A stretch of 64,000 nt of DNA from Cladopsammia gracilis (lineage: Eukaryota; Cnidaria; Anthozoa; Scleractinia; Dendrophylliidae), in the NCBI GenBank assembly GCA_022457155.1, contig JAJGOT010000168.1, positions 751,001 to 815,000 on the forward strand, in the 5' to 3' direction. Below, piece by piece: positions 29,594 to 36,498 of the stretch. The notes under the pieces are model-generated. The model was not told the DNA's origin, searched no databases, and was given only the letters and a program-made list of their open reading frames with translations. Every line of letters starts with the position of its first letter. Positions within the stretch are counted from its first letter, which is position 1. The translations under genes and the position numbers were made by a program.

Positions 29594-30838
29594 ATGGCTT
29601 TCCGAGCGAGTGAAAATTTACGAAAAAATCAATTGGTAAGATTTCAACTGGATAGTTTGATTAGAGCTCCGGCCATTGGAGAACAACAAGATAAAGGTGG
29701 TTATATATTCACAATTAATGACAGGTCGTCGTATTATGACTGGTATAATGCTTATTTTGAAGTACAATTTCAGTTACAAAAATTAGCAGACGGTGCCGGT
29801 TATGCGGCAGCTGATAGAATAACAGTTCTTAACGGTGCTCATTCATTAATTAAGCATATGACGATTAGATCTTCGAATAAGATAATTTATGATACTGATA
29901 ATCTGCATAAAGTTACTTTTGTTAAAAATTTGTTGGAATACTCTGATGACTTCAACAGATCGACAGCAAAAAACAGTTTCTGGTATCTGGATACGGATGC
30001 AACAACCGCTAACACGAATGCAGGATTTGAAGCGAGGCGGGTACAAACACAAGCGGTTCAAAACAATGGTAACGGTGGCGCTAAAAACATTAATACGATT
30101 ATACCTCTGTATCGTTTTTCCTTTTTCGAAGAGTTGGAAGATAAGATGCTTGTACCTATGCAGCTACAATTCGAGATTGAGCTTCAAAACGATAGCGAGC
30201 TGATTCACATGGCTAACGGTGTTGATGAGGGAAGAGTTGTTGTGAATAGGTTTTTGCTTTGGGTTCCTAGAATAACACCCAAACTTTCGATTTCGACAAA
30301 TTTTGTCAACTCTTTTTTGAAAGAAAAACAATGGAACTATTTAAGGGAGAAGTATGCAAAATCACCTCCTACACTAACATCAGGATTTTTTCAAATAAGC
30401 GCTGGTATTGATAATGTTAAACATGTTTTCGTTTATCTGAAAAGAGCCGCTCCACCTAATAATGATAATGCAGAAGATAACCCTTATCTTATGGACACGT
30501 TCAAATTAAATGCTGCGGATAATAACTCATCGCTGGCAACTTGCAAATTAGAGTATGGAAATGGGCTTTATTTCCCGGATACACAATATAATGCTGAAAG
30601 TAAGATAAGAATATTAAACGATGTAGCGTCTTACGCAATGAGGAAAACTGATGTAAACAGCGGGACACAGCTGAATTTCGCCAATTACAGCTCTCTCTAC
30701 GGTCTGATCTATTTCGATCTGACTTGTCAAGATGAAAAGATAACAAGAGATCCCAAACAGTTATTATTCAGATATACATTGACAGCAGATGCAACTGCAA
30801 ACTTTAACGTACAATGTACATGCGATAGTTTTGTATGA
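29594..30838 (+). CDS. MCP: Major capsid protein, double jelly roll (414 aa)
   Basis: Forms the trimeric hexon-like capsomers. The opening (VRFQLDSLIRAPAIGEQ) is followed by FTINDRSSYYDWYNAYFEVQ and HSLIKHMTIRSSNKIIYDTD, the family's first jelly roll. Then come PLYRFSFFEELEDKMLVPMQ, a WVPRI/ISTNFVNSFL link and the second beta-rich half ending YGLIYFDLT and FNVQCTCDSFV. Length and order agree with Polinton capsid proteins. It lies 19 bp after the small basic protein and before the pX-like gene. The frame is intact. Confidence 0.88.
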   Translation: MAFRASENLRKNQLVRFQLDSLIRAPAIGEQQDKGGYIFTINDRSSYYDWYNAYFEVQFQLQKLADGAGYAAADRITVLNGAHSLIKHMTIRSSNKIIYDTDNLHKVTFVKNLLEYSDDFNRSTAKNSFWYLDTDATTANTNAGFEARRVQTQAVQNNGNGGAKNINTIIPLYRFSFFEELEDKMLVPMQLQFEIELQNDSELIHMANGVDEGRVVVNRFLLWVPRITPKLSISTNFVNSFLKEKQWNYLREKYAKSPPTLTSGFFQISAGIDNVKHVFVYLKRAAPPNNDNAEDNPYLMDTFKLNAADNNSSLATCKLEYGNGLYFPDTQYNAESKIRILNDVASYAMRKTDVNSGTQLNFANYSSLYGLIYFDLTCQDEKITRDPKQLLFRYTLTADATANFNVQCTCDSFV

Positions 30839-30939
30839 TCAGCTGATAAAAATAGATAAGGTTGGAAATGAGTTGGTCATCGCGTAAGCGTAAATTCATT
30901 TTAAACAAAAAATTTTGTATTTACAATACTAAATACAAA

Positions 30940-31731
30940 ATGACAAGATACCATCCTTACAAAGTAAGTTTAACAGAAGGGCAGAAAGAAAAACTTGCAA
31001 GAGCATATAAAACAAGCAGCCCCATCACAATTAGATTAGCGAAGTCACAGACAAGCGGTAACGATGAGCTACTGCTAACGTCTACACAGATCAATAGGAT
31101 CGGTAAAGCGAAATCGCTTGGAAGCGGTGTCGAGATAAAAATATCAAAAACACAGATTAGAAAAGTATTGAGAGAAGGTGGAAGTCTGTGGAGCGCAATT
31201 ATTCCGTTAGCACGTTCGTTAGCACCGACTTTAGCTAAAACACTCGGTTTATCGGCGATTGCCGGTTTAGCGAGTGAAGGAGCAAGTCAAATTGTTAAAA
31301 AGATAAGCGGTAAAGGTCAAACCGGCGGTTTCCTCATCCCTCCAGATAAGATTCAACAACTGATCGATTATAAACATTTGCTGACAAATAAACAGAAACA
31401 AGAAATTCTGAACGCTCTTCAATCGGGAGGACGAGTACTAATAAAGCCGACAAAAACACAATCTGGAGGGTTATTAGGAACTATTTTAGCAAGTATCGGT
31501 ATTCCGCTGGCTGTTGAAGCGTTTAAAAAATTGACCGGTTCAGGTGCACCCAGAATGGGTAGACCTAAAGATGGAAAAGGAGTATTGAAAAACCCTTATC
31601 AACCTCCTCCATTTTATGGCCAATGGGGGAAAAATACTGTTGGTATGGGAACTAAAAAAAAGGGAAAAGGGTTACTTTTAGGACCGAACAGCCCGTTCAA
31701 CAAGATACCGTTAGTAGGGGCACTCCTGTAA
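30940..31731 (+). CDS. pX-like Polinton virion protein, protease substrate candidate
   Basis: The frame is open from TTG 30862, but ATG 30940 (MTRYHPYKVSLTEGQKEKL) best fits the usual start; ATG 30868 is also possible. The conserved N-terminus contains SPITIRLAKSQTSGNDELLL and EIKISKTQIRKVLREGG, then a hydrophobic helix (APTLAKTLGLSAIAGLA). Several adenain-like sites are visible: ISGK|G, QTGG|F, QSGG|R, QSGG|L and LTGS|G. This pattern is like adenovirus pX/pVI precursors. Near the 3' end the codons AAA AAA AAG form an A AAA AAG heptamer (31656-31662) from which a -1 shift would enter the protease frame. Confidence 0.7.
   Translation: MTRYHPYKVSLTEGQKEKLARAYKTSSPITIRLAKSQTSGNDELLLTSTQINRIGKAKSLGSGVEIKISKTQIRKVLREGGSLWSAIIPLARSLAPTLAKTLGLSAIAGLASEGASQIVKKISGKGQTGGFLIPPDKIQQLIDYKHLLTNKQKQEILNALQSGGRVLIKPTKTQSGGLLGTILASIGIPLAVEAFKKLTGSGAPRMGRPKDGKGVLKNPYQPPPFYGQWGKNTVGMGTKKKGKGLLLGPNSPFNKIPLVGALL
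31656..31662 (+). promoter_or_regulatory. Slippery-type heptamer A AAA AAG (pX to protease)
   Basis: Eight A residues then GGG; in the pX frame the codons read A|AAA|AAG, the X XXY YYZ register. The -1 frame is the protease frame, whose preceding stop codon ends at 31655. A weak AAAAG/CTTTT stem lies 2 nt downstream and a 7-bp hairpin (CACTCCT gta AGGAGTG, 31721-31737) covers the pX stop. No strong stem occurs at the usual distance. Confidence 0.45.
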
Positions 31732-32189
31732 GGAGTGTAAGGAGTGTAAAGCCTAAATTCATAAACAAACCGCTAAGTAATGCTGATCTGATGAAGTGGA
31801 TCTCATACCTTAGAATTCCTAATTTCAAAGGGATATATTCAAGGGATGAAGTTATGCCTAAAAATCATAGTCCATGCATTATTAATCTCGATTCGCTTGA
31901 AAATGCCGGTTCTCATTGGGTTTGTTGCGCACCATCTCACGATAATAACTTCGTGTGGTATTTCGATAGTTTTGGCATGGGTTATCCCGAAGAATTTACA
32001 AGTGGCGGAAAACAGATAATCTATAATTCAAGTCAGTATCAAAACATAAAAAGCGTCCTTTGCGGTTATTATTGTCTTTATTTCCTTCATCAATGGTCAC
32101 TCAAGAAAGATTTTTATGATATCTTGCAGCCGTTTAGCTTAACAGATACATTGTTCAATGAAAAGTTCATAAAAAAATATTTTATGTAA
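31656..32189 (+). CDS. PRO: Adenain/Ulp1-type cysteine protease
   Basis: Matures capsid precursors. Numbering from the internal ATG at 31791, the catalytic set is visible: His42 (AGSHWV), Asp59 (WYFDSFG), Gln82/84 (SSQYQ) and Cys91 (VLCGYYCLYF). The family normally carries about 12-25 residues before this Met, and here the upstream codons (KPLSNADLM) do look like family sequence but contain no ATG back to the stop at 31653-31655. The gene therefore probably begins by -1 frameshift from the pX frame, or by splicing; initiation at 31791 would give a shortened protein of 132 aa. Confidence 0.85.
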   Translation, partial: KKGKRVTFRTEQPVQQDTVSRGTPVRSVRSVKPKFINKPLSNADLMKWISYLRIPNFKGIYSRDEVMPKNHSPCIINLDSLENAGSHWVCCAPSHDNNFVWYFDSFGMGYPEEFTSGGKQIIYNSSQYQNIKSVLCGYYCLYFLHQWSLKKDFYDILQPFSLTDTLFNEKFIKKYFM

Positions 32190-32211
32190 GCGTATTTAAA
32201 ATTAGAAATTT

Positions 32212-32234
32212 TTATTATACAAATCGTATAATAA
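32212..32234. promoter_or_regulatory. Palindrome TTATTATAC...GTATAATAA before the zinc-ribbon gene
   Basis: Nine-base arms around AAATC, ending 1 bp before ATG 32236. The same core occurs in the longer palindrome at 24986-25014. It could be an initiator/TATA-like promoter or an RNA hairpin separating the two rightward transcription or translation groups. Confidence 0.5.
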
Positions 32235-32235
32235 G

Positions 32236-32403
32236 ATGGAACCGCTAACACAAAAAACATTTTGCGTCAAGGAAAAAATAAAAACCGGTTGTACTGAACC
32301 ATCCGGTTATAAGATAGCCGCCAACGGTAGACCTTATTTTTGGTGCACTTGCGCTAATTGTGGAATCAAGAAAACCCGTTTCGTTAAGAGTTCGGAAAAC
32401 TAG
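32236..32403 (+). CDS. Small zinc-ribbon-like protein (55 aa)
   Basis: A short ORF: opening MEPLTQKTFCVKEKIKTGC, then YKIAANGRPYFWCTCANCG and a basic end. The CxxxxK...NGRP...C-x-C-x-x-CG arrangement resembles the small viral zinc-ribbon family (DUF5679-like, YCVKCK...NGRPALKG.CPVCG), except that the first CxxC is replaced by CVKE. It overlaps the PLA2-like frame, which is -1 to it, and its last codons plus stop (GGAAAACTAG) precede a stable hairpin. Likely a small nucleic-acid-binding protein; role unknown. Confidence 0.65.
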   Translation: MEPLTQKTFCVKEKIKTGCTEPSGYKIAANGRPYFWCTCANCGIKKTRFVKSSEN

Positions 32404-32432
32404 TTGGGCCCCCACAAGGTGGGGGCTTTTTT
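32394..32432 (+). promoter_or_regulatory. Candidate -1 frameshift signal, zinc-ribbon to PLA2
   Basis: G GAA AAC (32394-32400) is read in the zinc-ribbon frame just before its TAG. A 7-nt spacer follows, then a perfect 8-bp stem GCCCCCAC-AAG-GTGGGGGC (32408-32426) and T6. The heptamer is not canonical X XXY YYZ but has the GGA-type form of GGAUUUU, a natural plant-virus shift site. The hairpin plus T6 also looks like a bacterial terminator, which is not expected in a eukaryotic element. Confidence 0.45.
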
Positions 32433-32468
32433 GATGTGGAAGGTAGTCATAGTCTTGGAGAGATAGCT

Positions 32469-33011
32469 ATGAAAGCCGGTATGAAAGGTCTTTACAATTT
32501 AGGACGAATAGGTGCGTCAAAAGCCATCGAATCAGACTTTGTAAAGAAAAAGATTAAATCAGCCGCTAATAAGTATATAGATCAGGCTTTGGACAGTTTC
32601 ACGGGAGACTTATCGAAAAGACTCGATCCGCTTCACCACGGTAGCGGTGTCGACATTCATAAAATGATCGGTAAGCTTCCGAAACCGAAAGGCGGTTGGA
32701 CATTACCCGGACATAAATACACAGGACCATACAATGACTTGGATACACAACTGACGTATGATCCGGAAACAGGAAAAATACTGGAGATCTACGAACAGCC
32801 GACGGGTGAAACGGATGCTATAGCGATGCAGCATGACGTTGATTATTCTGTGTGCGCAAATAAACCGGAACCGCGTAAATGTAAAAACGATGCGGATAGA
32901 AAAATGGTGAAAGCTTTGGATAGCGTGCCCTATAACGATCGACAATGGGGCCACTGGTTAGCTAGAAATACTATCGACGTAAAACAAAAACTTGGGTTGG
33001 GAAACGGATAA
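32469..33011 (+). CDS. Phospholipase A2-like virion protein
   Basis: The frame is open from 32388 but its first ATG is 32469 (MKAGMKGLYNLG); GTG 32436 is not a credible eukaryotic start. After a basic helical N-terminus comes the PLA2-like core: a calcium-loop-like YTGPYNDL, the catalytic AMQHDVDYSVC (His-Asp at 32832-32837), and KCKNDADRKMVKAL. Parvovirus and adintovirus capsids use such domains to breach membranes during entry. It is encoded between protease/zinc-ribbon and integrase and ends GLGNG with TAA at 33009-33011. It is -1 to the gene before it and the integrase is -1 to it. Confidence 0.75.
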   Translation: MKAGMKGLYNLGRIGASKAIESDFVKKKIKSAANKYIDQALDSFTGDLSKRLDPLHHGSGVDIHKMIGKLPKPKGGWTLPGHKYTGPYNDLDTQLTYDPETGKILEIYEQPTGETDAIAMQHDVDYSVCANKPEPRKCKNDADRKMVKALDSVPYNDRQWGHWLARNTIDVKQKLGLGNG

Positions 33012-33973
33012 GGCCGCCGAGTAAAAACGTAGAGACGTGGCAAGAAAAGCTTGCAGACGAGCTGCATAAACCTATAAGACGAAAGTTTACTCGGCGGCGT
33101 GTTATTGTAAACGGTATCGATGAGATATGGTGCTCCGACCTTGTCGAGATGCAGAAATTAAGTAAGTGGAATAAGGGATATCGATATCTTCTCATGGTGT
33201 TAGATGTTTTCAGTAAATACGGTTGGATTGTACCGTTGAAGAATAAAAAGGGAGAGACCGTTAGGGAAGCGTTCAATTCGCTATTCAAGAAAGGAAGAAA
33301 ACCGAAAATGCTGTGGGTGGATAAGGGAAAAGAGTATTACAACAAGAATATGAAAGAACTGTTGGATAAAAATAAGATAGTGATGTATTCGACAGAGAAT
33401 GAAGAAAAATCTAGTGTTTGTGAAAGATGGAACCGTACGATAAAAGAGAAAATGTATAAACAATTTACCGTTCAAAACAATACCGTGTATTATGATATAT
33501 TACCGATGATATTGAAAGAATACAATAATTCAAAACACCGAAGCATCGGAATGACACCTGTGGAAGCGTCGAAGAAAAAGAACGAAAGTGCTGTTTACTT
33601 AAATCTGTACGGTAAGATGAAACGGATATACACAAAACCATCTTTTAAAGTTGGGGATAAAGTTCGAATATCAAAATACAAACGTCCTGTTTTCGATAAA
33701 GGTTACACACCGAATTGGACTGAAGAGATTTTTACTATCGATAAGATTCGATACACTAACCCTATAACTTATAAACTGAAAGATGAGCTGGGTGAGGAGA
33801 TAACGGGTTCTTTTTATAAGGAAGAGCTGCAGAAGGCTGTTCAAGACGTTTACCGTATTGAGAAAGTGATTCGACGAGATGCTCGAAAAGGTAAAGCGTT
33901 AGTGAAGTGGAGCGGGTATAGCGATAAATTCAACTCTTGGGTAGATTTGAAAGAACTGAAAGATCTGCGGTGA
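32966..33973 (+). CDS. INT: Retrovirus-like integrase with C-terminal chromodomain
   Basis: Integrates the element. The RNase H-fold core has D in IWCSDLVEMQ (33137-33139), D in MLWVDKGKEYY (33320-33322) and E in SSVCERWNRTIK (33422-33424), the DDE triad. A C-terminal chromodomain (VYRIEKVIRRDARKG, then VKWSGYSDKFNSWVDL, about 33850-33960) probably directs insertion to chromatin. The first ATG in frame (33149) is after the first catalytic Asp, so translation cannot start there. The frame is open back to the TAG at 32963-32965 without any ATG. Expression by -1 frameshift from PLA2, or by splicing, is required. Confidence 0.92.
   Translation, partial: KYYRRKTKTWVGKRIRPPSKNVETWQEKLADELHKPIRRKFTRRRVIVNGIDEIWCSDLVEMQKLSKWNKGYRYLLMVLDVFSKYGWIVPLKNKKGETVREAFNSLFKKGRKPKMLWVDKGKEYYNKNMKELLDKNKIVMYSTENEEKSSVCERWNRTIKEKMYKQFTVQNNTVYYDILPMILKEYNNSKHRSIGMTPVEASKKKNESAVYLNLYGKMKRIYTKPSFKVGDKVRISKYKRPVFDKGYTPNWTEEIFTIDKIRYTNPITYKLKDELGEEITGSFYKEELQKAVQDVYRIEKVIRRDARKGKALVKWSGYSDKFNSWVDLKELKDLR
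32999..33098 (+). promoter_or_regulatory. Candidate -1 frameshift signal, PLA2 to integrase
   Basis: G GGA AAC (32999-33005) stands in the PLA2 frame in exact X XXY YYZ register. The PLA2 stop is inside the 7-nt spacer (33006-33012). A perfect 13-bp stem follows: GCCGCCGAGTAAA (33013-33025) with TTTACTCGGCGGC (33086-33098), loop 60 nt. GGGAAAC with a structure 5-9 nt downstream is a standard retroviral-type -1 signal. A shift here enters the integrase frame, which is open on both sides of the site. Confidence 0.65.
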
Positions 33974-33982
33974 AGATCTCTT

Positions 33983-34060
33983 CTTTTCATTTCATGAACG
34001 TGAAATGAAAATTTAAAATGGTATTAAAAAATAAAATATATTGATATAAGATACTTACGT
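33983..34060 (+). promoter_or_regulatory. Hairpin and shared promoter-like motif before SAP-PolB
   Basis: TTTTCATTTCA and its complement (TGAAATGAAAA) form a hairpin like those near the leftward paralogues. It is followed by AAAATGGTATTAAAAAATAA and 28 bases later ATG 34061. The GGTATTAAA motif is shared with the two leftward SAP genes. Confidence 0.5.
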
Positions 34061-34492
34061 ATGGATTCAAAAACTGTTGAACAGCTTAAGGCAATTGCAC
34101 GTGAAAACGGTTTGAAAGGTTATTCACGTTATAGGAGGAAAGCGGAGCTGATCAAATTCATTGAAAGTAGTATAAATACTCCACCACCTCCCCCACCACG
34201 CGGTATCGTTAATTTTATAGATGAACCTTCACCACCTCCACCACGTGGTATCGTTAGTTTTATAGATAAACCCTCTCCACACCGAAGAAGAAAAAGACAA
34301 CCCTCACCATCTCCGCCCCGAAGAAGGAAAAATAGACAGCCCTCTCCACAACCCCTAGAAGATCATCAATCAGAGATACCGTTAGAATCTGAAGATTCTG
34401 ACCGTAAACGACAAAAGAAGAGACAAAAGACCCGTAAAACAAAGAAGGAGAAGAAATTGGAAGAGGTCGAAAATAGATCTGAAAGATCTGAA
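34061..34492 (+). pseudogene. PolB: SAP-PolB gene, 5' part (before transposon insertion)
   Basis: ATG 34061 opens a SAP motif (TVEQLKAIARENGLKGYSRY, 20 residues, then RKAELIKFIES). Pro-rich repeats follow (PPPPPRGIVNFIDEP, PPPPRGIVSFIDKP), then an Arg/Lys-rich tract with SPSP motifs. The coding sequence breaks at 34493 where the inserted transposon begins; the final 43 residues of the apparent ORF (to 34621) come from the transposon. The 3' part resumes at 36499 in the same frame once one TGAA copy and the insert are discounted. SAP plus PolB fusions suit DNA-tethered replication. Confidence 0.75.
34489..34492. repeat. TGAA target-site duplication of the inserted transposon (left)
   Basis: TGAA directly precedes the left terminus GGAGGGGGACATTGGGG and is repeated at 36495-36498. 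Four-base duplications are made by, for example, Sola and some CACTA/Chapaev transposases. Confidence 0.8.
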
Positions 34493-34889
34493 GGAGGGGG
34501 ACATTGGGGGGTAGGCCATACCGCAATACCGCAGCATAAAATCAAAAATACCGCAATACCGCAAGGAAAATCAACAAAATACCGATACCGCAGGTATGGA
34601 TATCAGGCAGGTACCACGTGACACTCTCGTAACAGTTCCAGGTTGCATACCGAAAATGTGAATTGCTCTCTCCAATTATATCCCTTTGTCCTCTTAACAC
34701 TCCGAATGTGTGGTTCCAGAAAATATCCATACCCCCTACACGGATGGTCTTTCAATTTAGATCCCCCCCCCCCCCCCCCCCACCCCCAACCAACTCGACT
34801 TTTCTTTTTACACTTTTCAAATTCAGGCTTTAAAAAGACGTTCACTTGGTTTACACACAACATTTGTGACCTCTCACACGAAAACGATA

Positions 34890-35155
34890 CTGACGGCTAT
34901 CCGTTCGAGCCGTTCAAGCTGTTCACTAGCCGTTCATCAGCCGTTCACGAACGACAGGAGGCCGTTCGAACGGCTGTGATTTCGTGATTAGCCGTTCAAA
35001 AAATTTACTCAGCCGTTCGAACAGCTGCTGCTAGCCGTTCAAAAGAACCTTCAGCCGTTCGAACGGCTGCTGCTAGCGTTCAAAAACAACTTCAGCCGTT
35101 CGAACGGCTAGGGCTATCCGTTCGGAAAAACTATTCAGCCATTCGAACGGCTAAT
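34890..35155. repeat. Array of palindromic AGCCGTTCGAACGGCT sites
   Basis: About a dozen AGCCGTTC half sites. Several are arranged as perfect 14-16 bp palindromes AGCCGTTCGAACGGCT spaced roughly 50 bp apart. Located inside the transposon that interrupts PolB. Could be multiple transposase or host-factor sites, or only a satellite seed. Confidence 0.75.
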
Positions 35156-35744
35156 GATTTACCTATTCCCCGGAATCCGGAATCTTGAGCGTGAAATCCT
35201 AAAAGCCGGAATGAATCAAAACATGAAAAATAAATAAATATTCGTTTAATACCCGTTTAATTTTTCGTACATGACAACGCGTGGCGCAGTTTTCCGATTC
35301 CTTACTTTACCTTTTTACGCCAAAATTTTGACTATAGCGTGACCTGATTGTATAACGCACGCTGTGGTCCAAACTGAGTATAGTGCGACACATCGCGCTT
35401 CGTTGTGAAGCACATTCACAGGCTTAGCCAATCTATAAACAGGATAGATGAGAGTGAAATTGTGGCGGCACAAGCGGCCCGTTGAAACGAAGTAGTCCTG
35501 TAGTCGCGATTTTAAATTTGTCACATTCCATCATGAATTTATGCATGACGCTATTGTTATACGGTAGAGATTACACATGGCATCTAGGGATCTCTTAGGG
35601 TCGATTTTCAGCCGTTTGAGGGAGTCCGGTTTTCAGATCCTCCTCCCAACGGTATGTACTTGGTGTATCCCATATTATTTTGTATTTAAACACTTAGTTT
35701 TTATTTCAGTAGAAATAAAACGTAAAAAAACAGTAGAATAGGGA

Positions 35745-35812
35745 AACGAACCCGGGCCGAATGATCTGCTCTCTACACCACCGAGGACTAGCTGCCGGAA
35801 AATGTAATTCAG
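35745..35812 (-). repeat. tRNA-like (SINE) segment inside the inserted transposon
   Basis: On the minus strand: GGCAGCTAGTCCTCGGTGGT (A-box region), then GTAGAGAGCAG and CCCGGGTTCGTTTCCC (B-box-like). The T loop GGTTCGTTTCC differs from the consensus at two positions and the 3' acceptor is not complementary to the 5' end. Probably SINE-derived. Confidence 0.4.
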
Positions 35813-36494
35813 TTTTTAAGGGATATAAGATAATATGCTGCTAGCCCAGACTAACCCAGAACTAACCCTTTCGATACACTGGAAATACTGGAATCAGTGC
35901 TTAACCCTAAATACTAAAATCAGTGCTTCAACCCTAGATACTGTAATCCGACCCTACATTACACTGCAATATATCTAAATACATTACAATGAGGGATACA
36001 TTATGATCAGGGATACACCAAGTACCTAGGCTCCCAACAAGTGGTATGCGCGAAGGAACGCGAGCGCACAAAACGGCGGGTAATCGGGTAGTTTCTTGGT
36101 GTTGCGGATGGTGTGATCACCAAATGACGTAAAACAAAAGATTCAAAAGACACTGTACAATACGTACCCACACCACAACACAAAAGATAACCAACAATAG
36201 CTTCCGCAACACCAAGAAACACCCGGTAATCGAGCCTAGGGATCTCTAGGAGTGTTATTTGATAATGCTATTTGGGGAATGGCAGCAAAGGTCAGCAAAT
36301 CATCAGCCTGTCAAATACCGAAATACCGCGCAAAAAAACGTGTTTCACCGAATACCGCAGTCCGAAATAATCAAATACCGCATACCGCAGTCTCAGATAA
36401 TACCGAAATACCGCGTTCAAAAATAAAATTTACCGAAATACCGCACGAAAAATGGACCAATACCGCGATACCGCGAACCCCAATGTCCCCCTCC

Positions 36495-36498
36495 TGAA
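36495..36498. repeat. TGAA target-site duplication of the inserted transposon (right)
   Basis: Second copy of TGAA, immediately after the right terminus CCCCAATGTCCCCCTCC. Confidence 0.8.

Larger units (their letters stand above)
34493..36494. mobile_element. Non-autonomous DNA transposon inserted in the Polinton PolB gene
   Basis: Perfect 17-bp TIRs (GGAGGGGGACATTGGGG), 4-bp target duplication TGAA, length 2,002 bp. Both arms (to about 34600 and from about 36310) are built from ATACCG/GCGGTATT repeats in opposite orientation. The interior carries other repeats: a C17 tract (34762-34778), palindromic AGCCGTTCGAACGGCT repeats, an inverted pair around GTACTTGGTGTATCCC (about 35650 and 36010), a tRNA-like segment, and inverted arms around TTTCTTGGTGTTGCGGA (about 36090 and 36205). 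No transposase is visible. It is nested and younger than the Polinton. Confidence 0.85.

Noticed and set aside
32408..32432. Intrinsic bacterial transcription terminator
   Set aside because: The element is in animal DNA; the hairpin's exact 7-nt distance from a heptamer and the -1 frame after it fit a frameshift stimulator better.
34493..34621. C-terminal end of the SAP ORF as native protein
   Set aside because: This stretch lies in the inserted transposon (after its TIR), so those residues are not part of the original gene.
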